NCBI GenBank assembly: GCA_024684955.1
Contig: JAIKWH010000072.1
Location: forward strand, 1 to 43,434
From: Pseudobutyrivibrio sp.
GTDB taxonomy: Bacteria; Bacillota; Clostridia; Lachnospirales; Lachnospiraceae
Direction: 5' to 3'
DNA: 43,434 nucleotides
The notes under the pieces were generated by a model. That model saw nothing but the letters and a program-made list of their open reading frames with translations. It was not told where the DNA came from and ran no database searches. Numbering within the stretch: position 1 is the stretch's first letter; every line of letters starts with the position of its first letter. This document shows positions 23,653 through 32,317 of the stretch, one piece after another. Made by a program: the position numbers and the translations under genes.

Positions 23653-25041
23653 ATGGAGGCTAAAAATACCCCCCCAAAGGTCAATGTATCCAGAGATGGA
23701 TTAGAGGCCACAATAACATTCTCTATCCCTTCGGGGGGAGCACCAAAAGTTGAATATTCGGTAGGTCAGATAATAGGCTTCCTGAATCAAGCCAATGTAA
23801 CTTTTGGCATTGATCAGGAGGCTATTGCAGGTTTGTCTGAAAGAATTGTTTACCAGCATCCAATTGTGGTGGCAAGGGGCTATCCTTGCGTGGAGGGACA
23901 AGCCGGATACTACGAATTTACATTTGAGAAGGAACTTGCTAAAAAACCTGTAATCAAGCCTGATGGCTCTACTGATTACATGAATATAAAAACTATTGAG
24001 GTCGTCCACAAGGATGATCTTATTGCCATTTATCATCCTGCAGTCCAGGGGACTAGCGGCATGAGTGTTAGGGGTACACCTATTATGGCAAAGCCTGCCA
24101 GAGACCTGCCTCCTCTTATGGGCAAGGGCTTTAACAGGTCCAATGACAACCTGACCTACACAGCAGCCATCGATGGCAAAATCGAGGTGCAAAAGGACAA
24201 GGTTATTATATCCCCTGTTCATGAGATTAAAGGGGACGCTGATATCAGCACAGGCAACATCGAATTTAACGGAGACGTGGTAATCAATGGCTCTGTAAAG
24301 GATGGTGTTGTAATAAAGGCCGGTGGCAATGTTACCGTAAAAGGTCTGGTGGAAAACTGCGAGATTTATGCAGGACGAGACCTCTTCTTGCTGTCTGGCA
24401 CCAAGGGCGGTGACAAGACAATCCTGGAGGTGGGCGGCTCTATGACAGCCCAGTTCCTAGAGTTTGTTGTGGTTAATTGCGGAGGTAATATCACTGCGGA
24501 TTATCTTTTCAAGTGCAAGATTACCTGCGATGGAAAAATAGAGTTAACAGGAAAGAAGGCTTCTATTATTGGTGGCTTTGTTTCCGCAGTGCAAGGTATA
24601 GAAGCAGACGAGATAGGCAACTCCTTTGGCACTAACACCAGTGTTTCGGTTGGTGTGGATCGTGAGAGAGAGGCTGCCATGGAGAGGCTGCGCTCAAAAA
24701 TCGAGGACATCACTACAAACCTCGAGAAAATTAAAAAAGGTATTGAGATATTCGAACTGGCAGGAAGAGAAAGAGGATTGGACTTCTCCAAGGATCCTCG
24801 TAGGCTTCAACTGCTCAGGGTCAAGATTCGTGACGAGGCTGTTGCCAATAGAGACAAAGAAGAACTTTCAAAGATGGAGGCAGTGGCAGCCAGTGGTGAG
24901 AGGGCCAAGATTCGAGTATACAGAAAGGTCTACAGTGGCACCACAGTTACCATAGATGACCATCATGCCTTTATAAAGGACAATCAGGAACATATCGAGT
25001 TTTCTAAATCCCCTGATGGAATTAGAATGTCAATTATCTAG
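23653..25041 (+). CDS. FapA-like protein (DUF342)
   Basis: The 462-residue cytoplasmic protein has the FapA/DUF342 layout: an N-terminal domain (about 1-170), a repetitive right-handed beta-helix-like region (about 170-330) with phrases such as ADISTGNIEFNGDVVINGSVKDG and KAGGNVTVKGLVENCEIYAGRD, and a C-terminal helical coiled coil (about 335-410) followed by a small beta tail. Members are linked to flagellar assembly or cell-surface polymer functions in some bacteria; here no flagellar gene is adjacent. AAAGGAG precedes the ATG. A tiny gene follows whose ribosome binding site overlaps its stop. The exact role is not settled by the sequence. Confidence 0.87.
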   Translation: MEAKNTPPKVNVSRDGLEATITFSIPSGGAPKVEYSVGQIIGFLNQANVTFGIDQEAIAGLSERIVYQHPIVVARGYPCVEGQAGYYEFTFEKELAKKPVIKPDGSTDYMNIKTIEVVHKDDLIAIYHPAVQGTSGMSVRGTPIMAKPARDLPPLMGKGFNRSNDNLTYTAAIDGKIEVQKDKVIISPVHEIKGDADISTGNIEFNGDVVINGSVKDGVVIKAGGNVTVKGLVENCEIYAGRDLFLLSGTKGGDKTILEVGGSMTAQFLEFVVVNCGGNITADYLFKCKITCDGKIELTGKKASIIGGFVSAVQGIEADEIGNSFGTNTSVSVGVDREREAAMERLRSKIEDITTNLEKIKKGIEIFELAGRERGLDFSKDPRRLQLLRVKIRDEAVANRDKEELSKMEAVAASGERAKIRVYRKVYSGTTVTIDDHHAFIKDNQEHIEFSKSPDGIRMSII

Positions 25042-25051
25042 GAGAATAGTT

Positions 25052-25198
25052 TTGATAGATTTCGAGGAAGAATTAAAAAAATACGAGCCTGCCATTGAAG
25101 TGGAGCAGGCTGAGGCAGATATAAAGGCCAGAGATCTTACAGATTTGACCGATTTGCTTTTTAATATGACAGCCCAGAATAATACTACAAACAAATAG
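25052..25198 (+). CDS. Small acidic protein with TTG start, unknown function
   Basis: A TTG at 25052 is preceded at seven bases by GGAG that overlaps the stop of the FapA-like gene. It opens a 48-residue frame (MIDFEEELKKYEPAIEVEQA...). The frame continues upstream to an ATG at 25016, but that start lies inside the FapA-like gene without a ribosome binding site. The peptide is acidic and helical, rich in Glu, Leu and Asp, with a hydrophilic Asn/Thr tail. Tight placement between the FapA-like and TPR protein genes argues that it is real. Confidence 0.6.
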   Translation: MIDFEEELKKYEPAIEVEQAEADIKARDLTDLTDLLFNMTAQNNTTNK

Positions 25199-25221
25199 GG
25201 TATATTTACGGAGAATAATAC

Positions 25222-26619
25222 ATGAAATGTTTTATGTGCGGTGCCGAAGTTGGGGACGAAAAAGTCTGCTACAACTGCGGCGCTGATATTTTATTGTATA
25301 AACAAATAATCTACACATCATATGTGTTCTACAATCAAGGTTTGGAAAAAGCCAAGGTTCGTGATATTTCAGGAGCCATCGACAGTTTGAAATCTTCTTT
25401 GCAATACTATAAATACAACACCAGGGCCAGGAATCTTTTGGGCCTTTGTTATTATAGGGTTGGAGAGTTGGTCAGGGCCTTGAATGAGTGGGTACTGTCA
25501 AAGAATCTTCAGGAGGAAGATAATCCTGATGCGGACAGATACTTGGCTGAGATTGAGAACGACCCGGGCTTTCTGTCCAAGATGAATTCCAATATAAAAA
25601 AATACAATCAGGCTATAGAATACTGCAAGGCGGGCAGCAGGGATTTGGCCGCTATCCAACTAAAAAAGGTGGTCAGCCAGAATCCTAATTTTGTAAAGGC
25701 CCAGCAGTTGTTAGCCCTGCTCTACATACAGGATGGCAAGTATGCTGACACCAGGAGTGTCCTCAATGCTGCCAAACAAATAGACAACAACAACACCACA
25801 ACCATTAGGTATATCCATGAGGTAAAAGACAGACTCAAGGAGCAAAACACAGGCAAAAAGAAAAAGAAAAATGATGTTATTACCTTTGCTGATGGCAATG
25901 ACACCATCATTATGTCGGAGAATTCATTTAGGTCTATGCTGGACAACAGCAGGACTTCCTTTATGAACATTCTCTTGGGTCTGGTTCTTGGCCTGCTGAT
26001 TTGTTTCTTTTTGGTAGTGCCTAGCGTAAAGGAAACCTCGGCAGATTCTGGTACAGACACCATTCTGGCCCTCAATGAGGAATTGGAAAAGGCCAAGGAG
26101 GAAAATGCCCAGCTGGTGGCTGAGAGGGACAAGATAAAATCAGATTTGGATGAATACGCCAACAAGGCGGATGTTACCACCAGTTATGACAATCTTTTCT
26201 CCGCTCAAAACTCCTATAACGAAGGGGATACAGCAGCAGCGGCTGAGAGGATTCAACTTGTGACAAAGGACCTATTGGGACCGGATGGACAAAAGGCTTA
26301 CGACACTCTCTATGCCCAACTGGGACCTACCATAGTCCAGGGCTATTACGCTGACGGAGAAAATTTCTACAAGGAGGAAAACTACGACAGCGCCATAACC
26401 AACTTCCAGACAGTGGTAGACATTGATGAGACCTATAACAATGGGGCGGCACTATTCCTTTTGGGAGACTGCTACAGACTGACTGGGGACACGGAAAACG
26501 CCATCAAATATTTTGAAAGGGTAGTCGAACTTTATTCAGGTAATCAATGGGGCAAACAAGCTAAAACATACCTGCAGGCAGATGGCACTGCCTTAGAGGC
26601 TACAGAGGTAGAAGATTAG
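25222..26619 (+). CDS. Zinc-ribbon, TPR-containing single-pass membrane protein
   Basis: The 465 residues start with a zinc ribbon (C3, C6, C16 and C19 in CFMCG...CYNCG). Helical TPR-like repeats follow from about 30 to 200, then a Lys-rich patch (GKKKKK, about 211-216), one transmembrane helix at about 247-267, a coiled coil at about 280-315, and an outer TPR domain from about 330 to 455 (for example DSAITNFQTVVDIDETYNNGAALFLLGDCYR). It could connect a cytoplasmic partner with an extracellular one. It lies in a run with the FapA-like gene, the small TTG gene and cdd; the cdd start is one base after its stop. A specific function is not known. Confidence 0.82.
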   Translation: MKCFMCGAEVGDEKVCYNCGADILLYKQIIYTSYVFYNQGLEKAKVRDISGAIDSLKSSLQYYKYNTRARNLLGLCYYRVGELVRALNEWVLSKNLQEEDNPDADRYLAEIENDPGFLSKMNSNIKKYNQAIEYCKAGSRDLAAIQLKKVVSQNPNFVKAQQLLALLYIQDGKYADTRSVLNAAKQIDNNNTTTIRYIHEVKDRLKEQNTGKKKKKNDVITFADGNDTIIMSENSFRSMLDNSRTSFMNILLGLVLGLLICFFLVVPSVKETSADSGTDTILALNEELEKAKEENAQLVAERDKIKSDLDEYANKADVTTSYDNLFSAQNSYNEGDTAAAAERIQLVTKDLLGPDGQKAYDTLYAQLGPTIVQGYYADGENFYKEENYDSAITNFQTVVDIDETYNNGAALFLLGDCYRLTGDTENAIKYFERVVELYSGNQWGKQAKTYLQADGTALEATEVED

Positions 26620-26620
26620 T

Positions 26621-27070
26621 ATGGATGATTATGAATTAGTGATTGAGGCCATGAAGGCTAGAGAGATGGCCTACACTCCATATTCTCGCCACAAGGTGGG
26701 AGCGGCTCTTGAGACCAAAGATGGAAAAGTATACATGGGATGCAACATTGAGAATGCTGGATACACTCCTACAAACTGCGCTGAGAGGACAGCAATTTTC
26801 AAGGCTGTCAGCGAGGGAAACAAAGAGTTCAAAAGGATTGCTGTGGTAGGGGGCATGGACAATATGGCTGCCCTTGATGTGTGCCCGCCATGCGGTGTGT
26901 GCAGACAAGTCCTGAGAGAGTTTGTCAATCCTGACCATTTTGAGATTCTCCTAGCCAAGGTTGACAAGGCCAAGGATATTCCTTCTATAAGAAAGGAAGA
27001 CATAGAAATCAAGAAATACAACTTATCCCAACTTTTACCATTGGGATTCGGACCGGAAAATTTGTTTTAA
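26621..27070 (+). CDS. cdd: Cytidine deaminase
   Basis: This enzyme deaminates cytidine and deoxycytidine to uridine forms, for salvage or breakdown. At 149 residues it has the zinc site NCAERTAIF with catalytic Glu and the second motif PPCGVCRQVL that gives the two cysteine ligands. It follows the TPR gene after one base and precedes the nucleoside importer, which has its own promoter at 27105. With deoC it points to nucleosides as the imported substrates. Confidence 0.95.
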   Translation: MDDYELVIEAMKAREMAYTPYSRHKVGAALETKDGKVYMGCNIENAGYTPTNCAERTAIFKAVSEGNKEFKRIAVVGGMDNMAALDVCPPCGVCRQVLREFVNPDHFEILLAKVDKAKDIPSIRKEDIEIKKYNLSQLLPLGFGPENLF

Positions 27071-27104
27071 TTTGTACAAAACATCAAATAAAATAACATA
27101 ATTC

Positions 27105-27133
27105 TTGAAAAAAACTGTATTTATTTTTATAAT
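27105..27133 (+). promoter_or_regulatory. Sigma-A-type promoter of the nucleoside importer operon
   Basis: TTGAAA at 27105-27110 and TATAAT at 27128-27133 are separated by exactly 17 bases. The start would be near 27140, directly before the leader hairpin at 27143. Confidence 0.82.
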
Positions 27134-27142
27134 AAATTGTAG

Positions 27143-27174
27143 CGTTTCCACCTATTGGAAACGAGCATTTTTTA
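27143..27174 (+). promoter_or_regulatory. Leader hairpin, possible operator or attenuator of the importer operon
   Basis: CGTTTCCA (27143-27150) pairs perfectly with TGGAAACG (27156-27163) around CCTAT, and is followed by AGCATTTTTT. As DNA this is an operator-like inverted repeat at the transcription start. As RNA it is a short terminator-like hairpin at the very 5' end of the message. Confidence 0.5.
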
Positions 27175-27188
27175 GGAGGAATGAAAGA

Positions 27189-28376
27189 ATGAAAAAGAAG
27201 TTATTAAGCGTACTTCTTGTGGCTTCAATGGTTGCTACAATGTTCGTTGGTTGTGGTTCTTCATCAGAGAGCACTTCAAATGAAGCATCTACAGAGGCTA
27301 CAACAGATGAGGGGGCTGCAGAAGAAACAGCAGCTAGCGATTACAGAATCGCAATGATCACTGACTCAGGTGATATCACAGACCAATCTTTTAACCAGAC
27401 TACATACGAGGCATGCAAGGCTTTTGCAGCTGAGCAGGGCTTAGGCGAGGATGAGTTCAAATACTACAAGCCAACAGATGATTCTGACGAGGCTCGTATT
27501 GCTTCATTCGAGCAGGCTGCAGCTGACAACTACAACGTAGTTGTTGTTCCTGGTTACTTATTTGGTACAATGATCCAGGCAGTTGCTGAGGATTATTCAG
27601 ATGTTACAATCATCGCACTTGATGTTTCTGCTGGTGATTTCCCAGAGGGATATGAGATTCCATCAAACGTTTGCTGCTTTACATATCAGGAAGAGCTTGC
27701 TGGTTACATGGCAGGTTACGCAGCTGTTAAGGAAGGCTACACAAAGCTTGGCTTCCTTGGCGGTATGGCAGTTCCAGCTGTTATCCGTTACGGATACGGT
27801 TTCGTTCAGGGTTGCAACGATGCATCAGTTGAACTTGGCAACACTTCTGACGTAGAAGTTAACTACGTATACGGTGGTCAGTTCTTTGGTGATGATGCTA
27901 TCACAGCTCAGATGGATACTTGGTACTCAAACGGTACAGAAGTTGTATTCGCTTGCGGCGGCGGTATCTTCACATCAGCTTGCGAGGCTGCTGTAAAGGT
28001 TGACGGCAAGGTAATCGGTGTTGACTCTGATCAGTCACCAGTTATCAATGCACAGTACAGCACAGAGGGTCTTTGCATCACATCTGCTATGAAGGGTCTT
28101 GCTCCTACAGTAGAGTCTACACTTACAGATCTCTTTGCAGGCAACTGGTCTGCACATGCAGGACAGGTTCAGAACCTTGGTCTTGTATCTGGCACAGATC
28201 CATCACTTAACTATGTTCAGCTTCCAACTGACACATGGACAATGACAAACTTCACAGTTGATGATTACAACGCTCTTGTTGCAGCTATGTATGACGGTAC
28301 AGTATCTGTTAGCGCAGATATCGACGCTATGCCTTCAACTGAAATCAAGGTAAATATGTTTGATAACATTCACTAA
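27189..28376 (+). CDS. BMP/PnrA-family nucleoside-binding lipoprotein
   Basis: This is the substrate-binding part of an ABC importer for purine or other nucleosides. The 395-residue protein has a lipoprotein signal with lipobox FVGC, so C22 is lipid modified, then a Ser/Thr/Glu-rich linker to about residue 50 and a periplasmic-binding fold. Typical BMP motifs are DSGDITDQSFNQ, YKPTDDSDEA, EELAGYMAGYAAVKEGYTKLGFLGG and GVDSDQ. The ATG at 27189 follows AGGAGGA, whereas an ATG at 27105 lies upstream of the promoter -10 box and is rejected. Codon use suggests high expression. A strong hairpin after the gene (28430) may give it more mRNA than the genes behind it. Confidence 0.93.
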   Translation: MKKKLLSVLLVASMVATMFVGCGSSSESTSNEASTEATTDEGAAEETAASDYRIAMITDSGDITDQSFNQTTYEACKAFAAEQGLGEDEFKYYKPTDDSDEARIASFEQAAADNYNVVVVPGYLFGTMIQAVAEDYSDVTIIALDVSAGDFPEGYEIPSNVCCFTYQEELAGYMAGYAAVKEGYTKLGFLGGMAVPAVIRYGYGFVQGCNDASVELGNTSDVEVNYVYGGQFFGDDAITAQMDTWYSNGTEVVFACGGGIFTSACEAAVKVDGKVIGVDSDQSPVINAQYSTEGLCITSAMKGLAPTVESTLTDLFAGNWSAHAGQVQNLGLVSGTDPSLNYVQLPTDTWTMTNFTVDDYNALVAAMYDGTVSVSADIDAMPSTEIKVNMFDNIH

Positions 28377-28429
28377 TTAATACCTTGATTCATTCAACTG
28401 AGTGAAGAGAAATCAAGTTGTATTTATGA

Positions 28430-28458
28430 GGGGGAGGGCTTGCCCTTCCCCTTATTTT
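28430..28458 (+). terminator. GC-rich hairpin between the binding-protein gene and the ATPase gene
   Basis: GGGGGAGGGC (28430-28439) pairs with GCCCTTCCCC (28442-28451) with one G-U pair, followed by TTATTTT. It sits about 50 bases after the lipoprotein gene. A partial terminator or mRNA-stabilising hairpin here would explain higher lipoprotein output than transporter output. Confidence 0.65.
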
Positions 28459-28586
28459 CTAATAAATAAGCTTTTGCAAGAAAATAGAATTTACCATAGC
28501 ATCTATGATATTTTCTATGGTTTTGCCTAGGGAGAAGCTTTTAGGTAAATCATGATTTTAAACATTTAGATAGAAAGGGAAGCTAG

Positions 28587-30125
28587 ATGGAAGATTATGT
28601 AATTGAGATGTTGCATATCACAAAAGAATTTCCAGGTATCATTGCAAACGACGATATCACTTTGCAGTTGAAACGTGGAGAGATTCATGCACTTCTCGGG
28701 GAGAATGGAGCAGGAAAGTCTACTCTTATGAGTGTTCTTTTTGGTCTTTACACTCCTGAAAAGGGTGTCATTAAAAAGGATGGCAAAGAGGTTAAAATTA
28801 ACAATCCTAATGACGCTACCGCACTGGGAATAGGAATGGTTCATCAGCATTTTATGCTTGTTGATATTTTCTCTGTTCTCGACAATATTATTCTCGGCGC
28901 TGAGCCAAACAAATTGGGATTTTTGACAAAGGCAGATGCTCGTAAAAAAGTTATAGAACTGTCCGACAAATACAATTTAAAAGTTGATCCAGATGCCAAG
29001 ATAGAAGATATCACTGTGGGCATGCAGCAGCGCGTTGAAATTCTAAAGATGCTCTACAGGGATAATGATATTTTAATATTTGATGAGCCTACTGCGGTAC
29101 TGACACCACAGGAGATCGACGAACTGATGAAAATCATGAAGGGGCTTGCCGCTGAGGGCAAATCAATCCTTTTCATTTCTCACAAGTTAAACGAGATTAT
29201 GGAGGTTGCTGACAGATGTTCTATCCTGCGCAAGGGTAAATATATCGGCACTGTTGATGTAGCAAACACTACCAAAGAAGAACTTTCTTCCATGATGGTT
29301 GGACGTAATGTTAAGTTTGCAGTAGACAAGACAGATGCAAAACCTGGTCAGGAAGTATTAAAGGTTTCTAATGTTTGCGTAAAGAGCAAACTTAATTCTA
29401 AGGACAGCGTACACAATGTTTCTTTCAATGTTAGAGCAGGAGAGATAGTTTGTATCGCTGGTATCGACGGCAATGGCCAGACTGAGTTTGTTGGAGCCCT
29501 GACAGGTCTCGACCATATTGAGTCAGGTAAGATTGAACTTTGCGGACAGGATATCACCCAAAAGTCAATTCGCTACAAGAACACTCACGGAATGAGCCAC
29601 ATTCCTGAGGATAGACATAAACATGGTCTGGTTTTGGATTACACTCTCGAGGAAAATATGATTCTCCAGAGATATTTTGAGCCAGAATTCAACAACAAGG
29701 GTCTTTTAAGAAAGAACGAGATGCACAAGTACTCAGACAAGTTGGCTGAGGCATTTGATGTTCGTTCTGGACAGGGTGCTACTACAATTGTGCGTTCTAT
29801 GTCTGGTGGTAACCAGCAAAAGGCAATTGTTGCCAGAGAGATGGATAGAAAACATGATCTTCTTATAGCAGTTCAGCCTACTAGAGGTTTGGATGTTGGC
29901 GCTATAGAATACATCCATGAGGAGATTGTCAAGGAAAGAGATGCAGGCAAAGCAATTCTTCTTGTATCCCTTGAGTTGGACGAGGTTATGAACCTTTCAG
30001 ACCGCATCCTTGTTATGTACGAGGGTGAGATAGTTGGTGAGGTTGATCCTAAGACAACTACTCTTCAGGAACTGGGACTTTATATGTCCGGTGCTAAGCG
30101 CGATGATAGAAAGGAGGCCATGTAA
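28587..30125 (+). CDS. ABC transporter ATPase for nucleosides, double-domain (NupO-like)
   Basis: The 512-residue protein has two tandem ATPase domains, as in sugar and nucleoside importers. The first has Walker [10 protein letters not shown] (about 38-46), signature region [10 protein letters not shown] and Walker B ILIFDEPT. The second has a degenerate nucleotide site with GIDGNGQTE in place of a Walker A lysine, the signature MSGGNQQK and [12 protein letters not shown]. This asymmetry is usual in the family. GAAAGGGAAG precedes the ATG. The stop overlaps the permease start (TAATG). Confidence 0.94.
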   Translation: MEDYVIEMLHITKEFPGIIANDDITLQLKRGEIHALLGENGAGKSTLMSVLFGLYTPEKGVIKKDGKEVKINNPNDATALGIGMVHQHFMLVDIFSVLDNIILGAEPNKLGFLTKADARKKVIELSDKYNLKVDPDAKIEDITVGMQQRVEILKMLYRDNDILIFDEPTAVLTPQEIDELMKIMKGLAAEGKSILFISHKLNEIMEVADRCSILRKGKYIGTVDVANTTKEELSSMMVGRNVKFAVDKTDAKPGQEVLKVSNVCVKSKLNSKDSVHNVSFNVRAGEIVCIAGIDGNGQTEFVGALTGLDHIESGKIELCGQDITQKSIRYKNTHGMSHIPEDRHKHGLVLDYTLEENMILQRYFEPEFNNKGLLRKNEMHKYSDKLAEAFDVRSGQGATTIVRSMSGGNQQKAIVAREMDRKHDLLIAVQPTRGLDVGAIEYIHEEIVKERDAGKAILLVSLELDEVMNLSDRILVMYEGEIVGEVDPKTTTLQELGLYMSGAKRDDRKEAM

Positions 30126-31270
30126 TGAGGGAGAAAGTTAGTTTCTTTAAACGACCTGCTGTTCAAACCATCCTGGCTTCTGTTCTTTGTGCAGTTATTG
30201 GTATTTTACTTGGCTATGTAATTTTGTTAATAATGAATGCTGAGCATGCCGGAGAGGGTATTGCAGCAATCCTTATTAACTTCTTCAAATTTAATAACAA
30301 TTCAAAGGTTCTGATGAAATACTTTGGTTCATTCCTGGTAAAATCAGTTCCTACTATCTTGTGTGGTGAGGCAATCCTCTTTGCATACAAGGCAGGCCTT
30401 TTCAACATCGGCTGTGCAGGCCAGTACACTGTTGGTATCATTGCCAGCATCTACTGCTCAGTAGGTCTTGGATGGAATTGGTTCTTATGTGTTATTGCAG
30501 CAATGGTTGCTGGTGGAATCTGGGGCCTTATTCCTGGTATTCTAAAGGCATACCGCAATGTAAACGAGGTTATCGCCGGCATCATGCTCAACTGGATAGC
30601 CCTTTACGTCTGCAACATTGTCCTGGGTACAGAGCTTTGCATGGACACTACAAAGTCTGAGACTCATGACATTGCAAAGGTTAATCCAGCAGGTATTCTT
30701 CCACCATTTATGAAGGATTTCTTTGGTGGCAATGACTATATTACAATCGCTGTTCCTATTACAGTGATTATTGCAATACTAATCCTGGTTGTTTTAAACA
30801 AGACAACATTTGGTTATGAATTAAAGGCTACAGGACACAACAAAGACGCTGCAAAATATGCGGGTATGAATGCAAAGAGAAACATAGTTCTTACACTTGT
30901 TATCTCTGGTGCAATTGCAGGCCTTGCAGCTGCCCTTCTTTACCTGACAGGTATTGAGCATTACAAGATTTCCGGTTCTGTTCCAGGCACAGGTTTCGAC
31001 GGTATCGCTGTTGCATTCCTGGGCGGATTACATCCAATCGGAACAATATTTGCAGGTATGCTGGTTAAATACATTACCCTTGGAGGTTCATACCTCAACA
31101 CCAACTATTACAACCCACAGGTTGCTGATCTTGTTATCGCGATTATTATTTACCTCTGTGGTTTTGTACTATTCTTCAAGACATTCATCAACAAGCGCGG
31201 CAAGTCAAAGGTAAAGGTTAATGCAAATGCAGAGCCAAGCCAAAAGACAGCTGAAGAAAAGGAGGTGTAG
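30125..31270 (+). CDS. Nucleoside ABC transporter permease (NupP-like)
   Basis: This is the first of two membrane subunits that form the importer channel. It has 381 residues with about ten hydrophobic segments. The family's conserved loop reads VNEVIAGIMLNWIALY, and ATGHNKDAAKYAGMNAKR matches the EAA-like coupling region. The C-terminal tail from about 345 is Lys rich and cytoplasmic. It starts in the stop codon of the ATPase gene, so translation is coupled, and is followed two bases later by the second permease. Confidence 0.92.
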   Translation: MREKVSFFKRPAVQTILASVLCAVIGILLGYVILLIMNAEHAGEGIAAILINFFKFNNNSKVLMKYFGSFLVKSVPTILCGEAILFAYKAGLFNIGCAGQYTVGIIASIYCSVGLGWNWFLCVIAAMVAGGIWGLIPGILKAYRNVNEVIAGIMLNWIALYVCNIVLGTELCMDTTKSETHDIAKVNPAGILPPFMKDFFGGNDYITIAVPITVIIAILILVVLNKTTFGYELKATGHNKDAAKYAGMNAKRNIVLTLVISGAIAGLAAALLYLTGIEHYKISGSVPGTGFDGIAVAFLGGLHPIGTIFAGMLVKYITLGGSYLNTNYYNPQVADLVIAIIIYLCGFVLFFKTFINKRGKSKVKVNANAEPSQKTAEEKEV

Positions 31271-31272
31271 TT

Positions 31273-32217
31273 ATGGCATTACTTATTCAATACACCCTTA
31301 TTTCATCAGCAGTTCTTATCCTTGTTGCTTTGGGTGGTATGTTCTCAGAGCGAAGCGGTATTATCAACCTGGGACTAGAGGGCATCATGGTATTTGGTGC
31401 TATGGCAGGTGCCATGACAATGGTTATCCTTCCTTCTGGCACAAGCAGATTTGTTCTTATTATTGCAACACTTTGTGCTGCTGCTATAGCAGGTATGCTT
31501 TCCTCACTTTTGATTGCTGTTGCCTGCATTAATTTCAAGGCAGACCAGACACTGATTGGTACAGCCCTTAATATGTTGGCTACTGCAGCCGCTACAGTTA
31601 TTGTAAAAGGCTTTAACACAGCAAGATCAAATGGATCAGATTTCTCTGCAAAGTTGGACTATTTCACACAGTTCCAGGCTTTCCAGATTCATACAAAATA
31701 TATTGATTTCAACTGGTTTGAGGTAGTTGCTCTTATACTGCTGGTGGTAGCAACTGTATTCTTCTACAAGACCAAGTTGGCACTGCGTCTCCGTGCTTGC
31801 GGTGAGCATCCACAGGCTGCTGACTCAGTTGGTATCAATGTATATGCTATGAGATACACAGGTGTGCTAATCTCTGGTTTCCTTGGCGGATTAGGTGGTA
31901 TCATTTACATCGCTGCTGCCAACTCTACATGGCACTTTGATCAGGGTGTTGCAGGTGCAGGTTTCCTTGCTCTTGCAGTTATGATCTTTGGCCAGTGGAA
32001 GCCTGAGAGAATTGCATGGTCTGCAGTACTTTTCGCAGTATTTAGATCACTGTCAAATGTATACATCGGAATTGATTTCCTTCACAGTCTTCCAATTCCA
32101 GGTACTGTATACAACATGTTCCCATATATCGTATCTCTGGTTGTACTTGCATTCACATCACAGAATTCTCGTGCACCAAAGGCTGAGGGTATCCCATACG
32201 ACAAGGGCATGCGCTAA
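31273..32217 (+). CDS. Nucleoside ABC transporter permease (NupQ-like)
   Basis: The second membrane subunit has 314 residues and about eight to ten hydrophobic segments. It contains FSERSGIINLGLEGIMVFGAM, TLIGTALNMLA and LRACGEHPQAADSVGINVYAMRY, the last being the coupling loop that contacts the ATPase. AAAGGAGG is placed just ahead of the ATG. Together with the three preceding genes it matches the nupNOPQ or bmpA-nupABC set. Confidence 0.93.
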   Translation: MALLIQYTLISSAVLILVALGGMFSERSGIINLGLEGIMVFGAMAGAMTMVILPSGTSRFVLIIATLCAAAIAGMLSSLLIAVACINFKADQTLIGTALNMLATAAATVIVKGFNTARSNGSDFSAKLDYFTQFQAFQIHTKYIDFNWFEVVALILLVVATVFFYKTKLALRLRACGEHPQAADSVGINVYAMRYTGVLISGFLGGLGGIIYIAAANSTWHFDQGVAGAGFLALAVMIFGQWKPERIAWSAVLFAVFRSLSNVYIGIDFLHSLPIPGTVYNMFPYIVSLVVLAFTSQNSRAPKAEGIPYDKGMR

Positions 32218-32235
32218 AAGAAAAATAGAAATTAT

Positions 32236-32267
32236 AAGTGAGGTAGAAAGTTCTACCTCACTTTTGT
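32236..32267 (+). terminator. Intrinsic terminator after the nucleoside importer operon
   Basis: GTGAGGTAGAA pairs perfectly with TTCTACCTCAC around a very short AG loop (32237-32262), followed by TTTTGTT. Confidence 0.88.
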
Positions 32268-32317
32268 TATACTAAAGAGGTAAAACATAAATCTGCTAAT
32301 GTATATGGGGCACAGAT

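Noticed and set aside
25016-25051. ATG at 25016 as start of the small gene after the FapA-like gene
   Set aside because: It lies inside the end of the FapA-like gene without a ribosome binding site, whereas the TTG at 25052 has GGAG at seven bases.
27105-27188. Upstream extension of the BMP lipoprotein from an ATG at 27105
   Set aside because: It starts within the -35 box of the promoter and would bury the lipoprotein signal 28 residues inside the protein.
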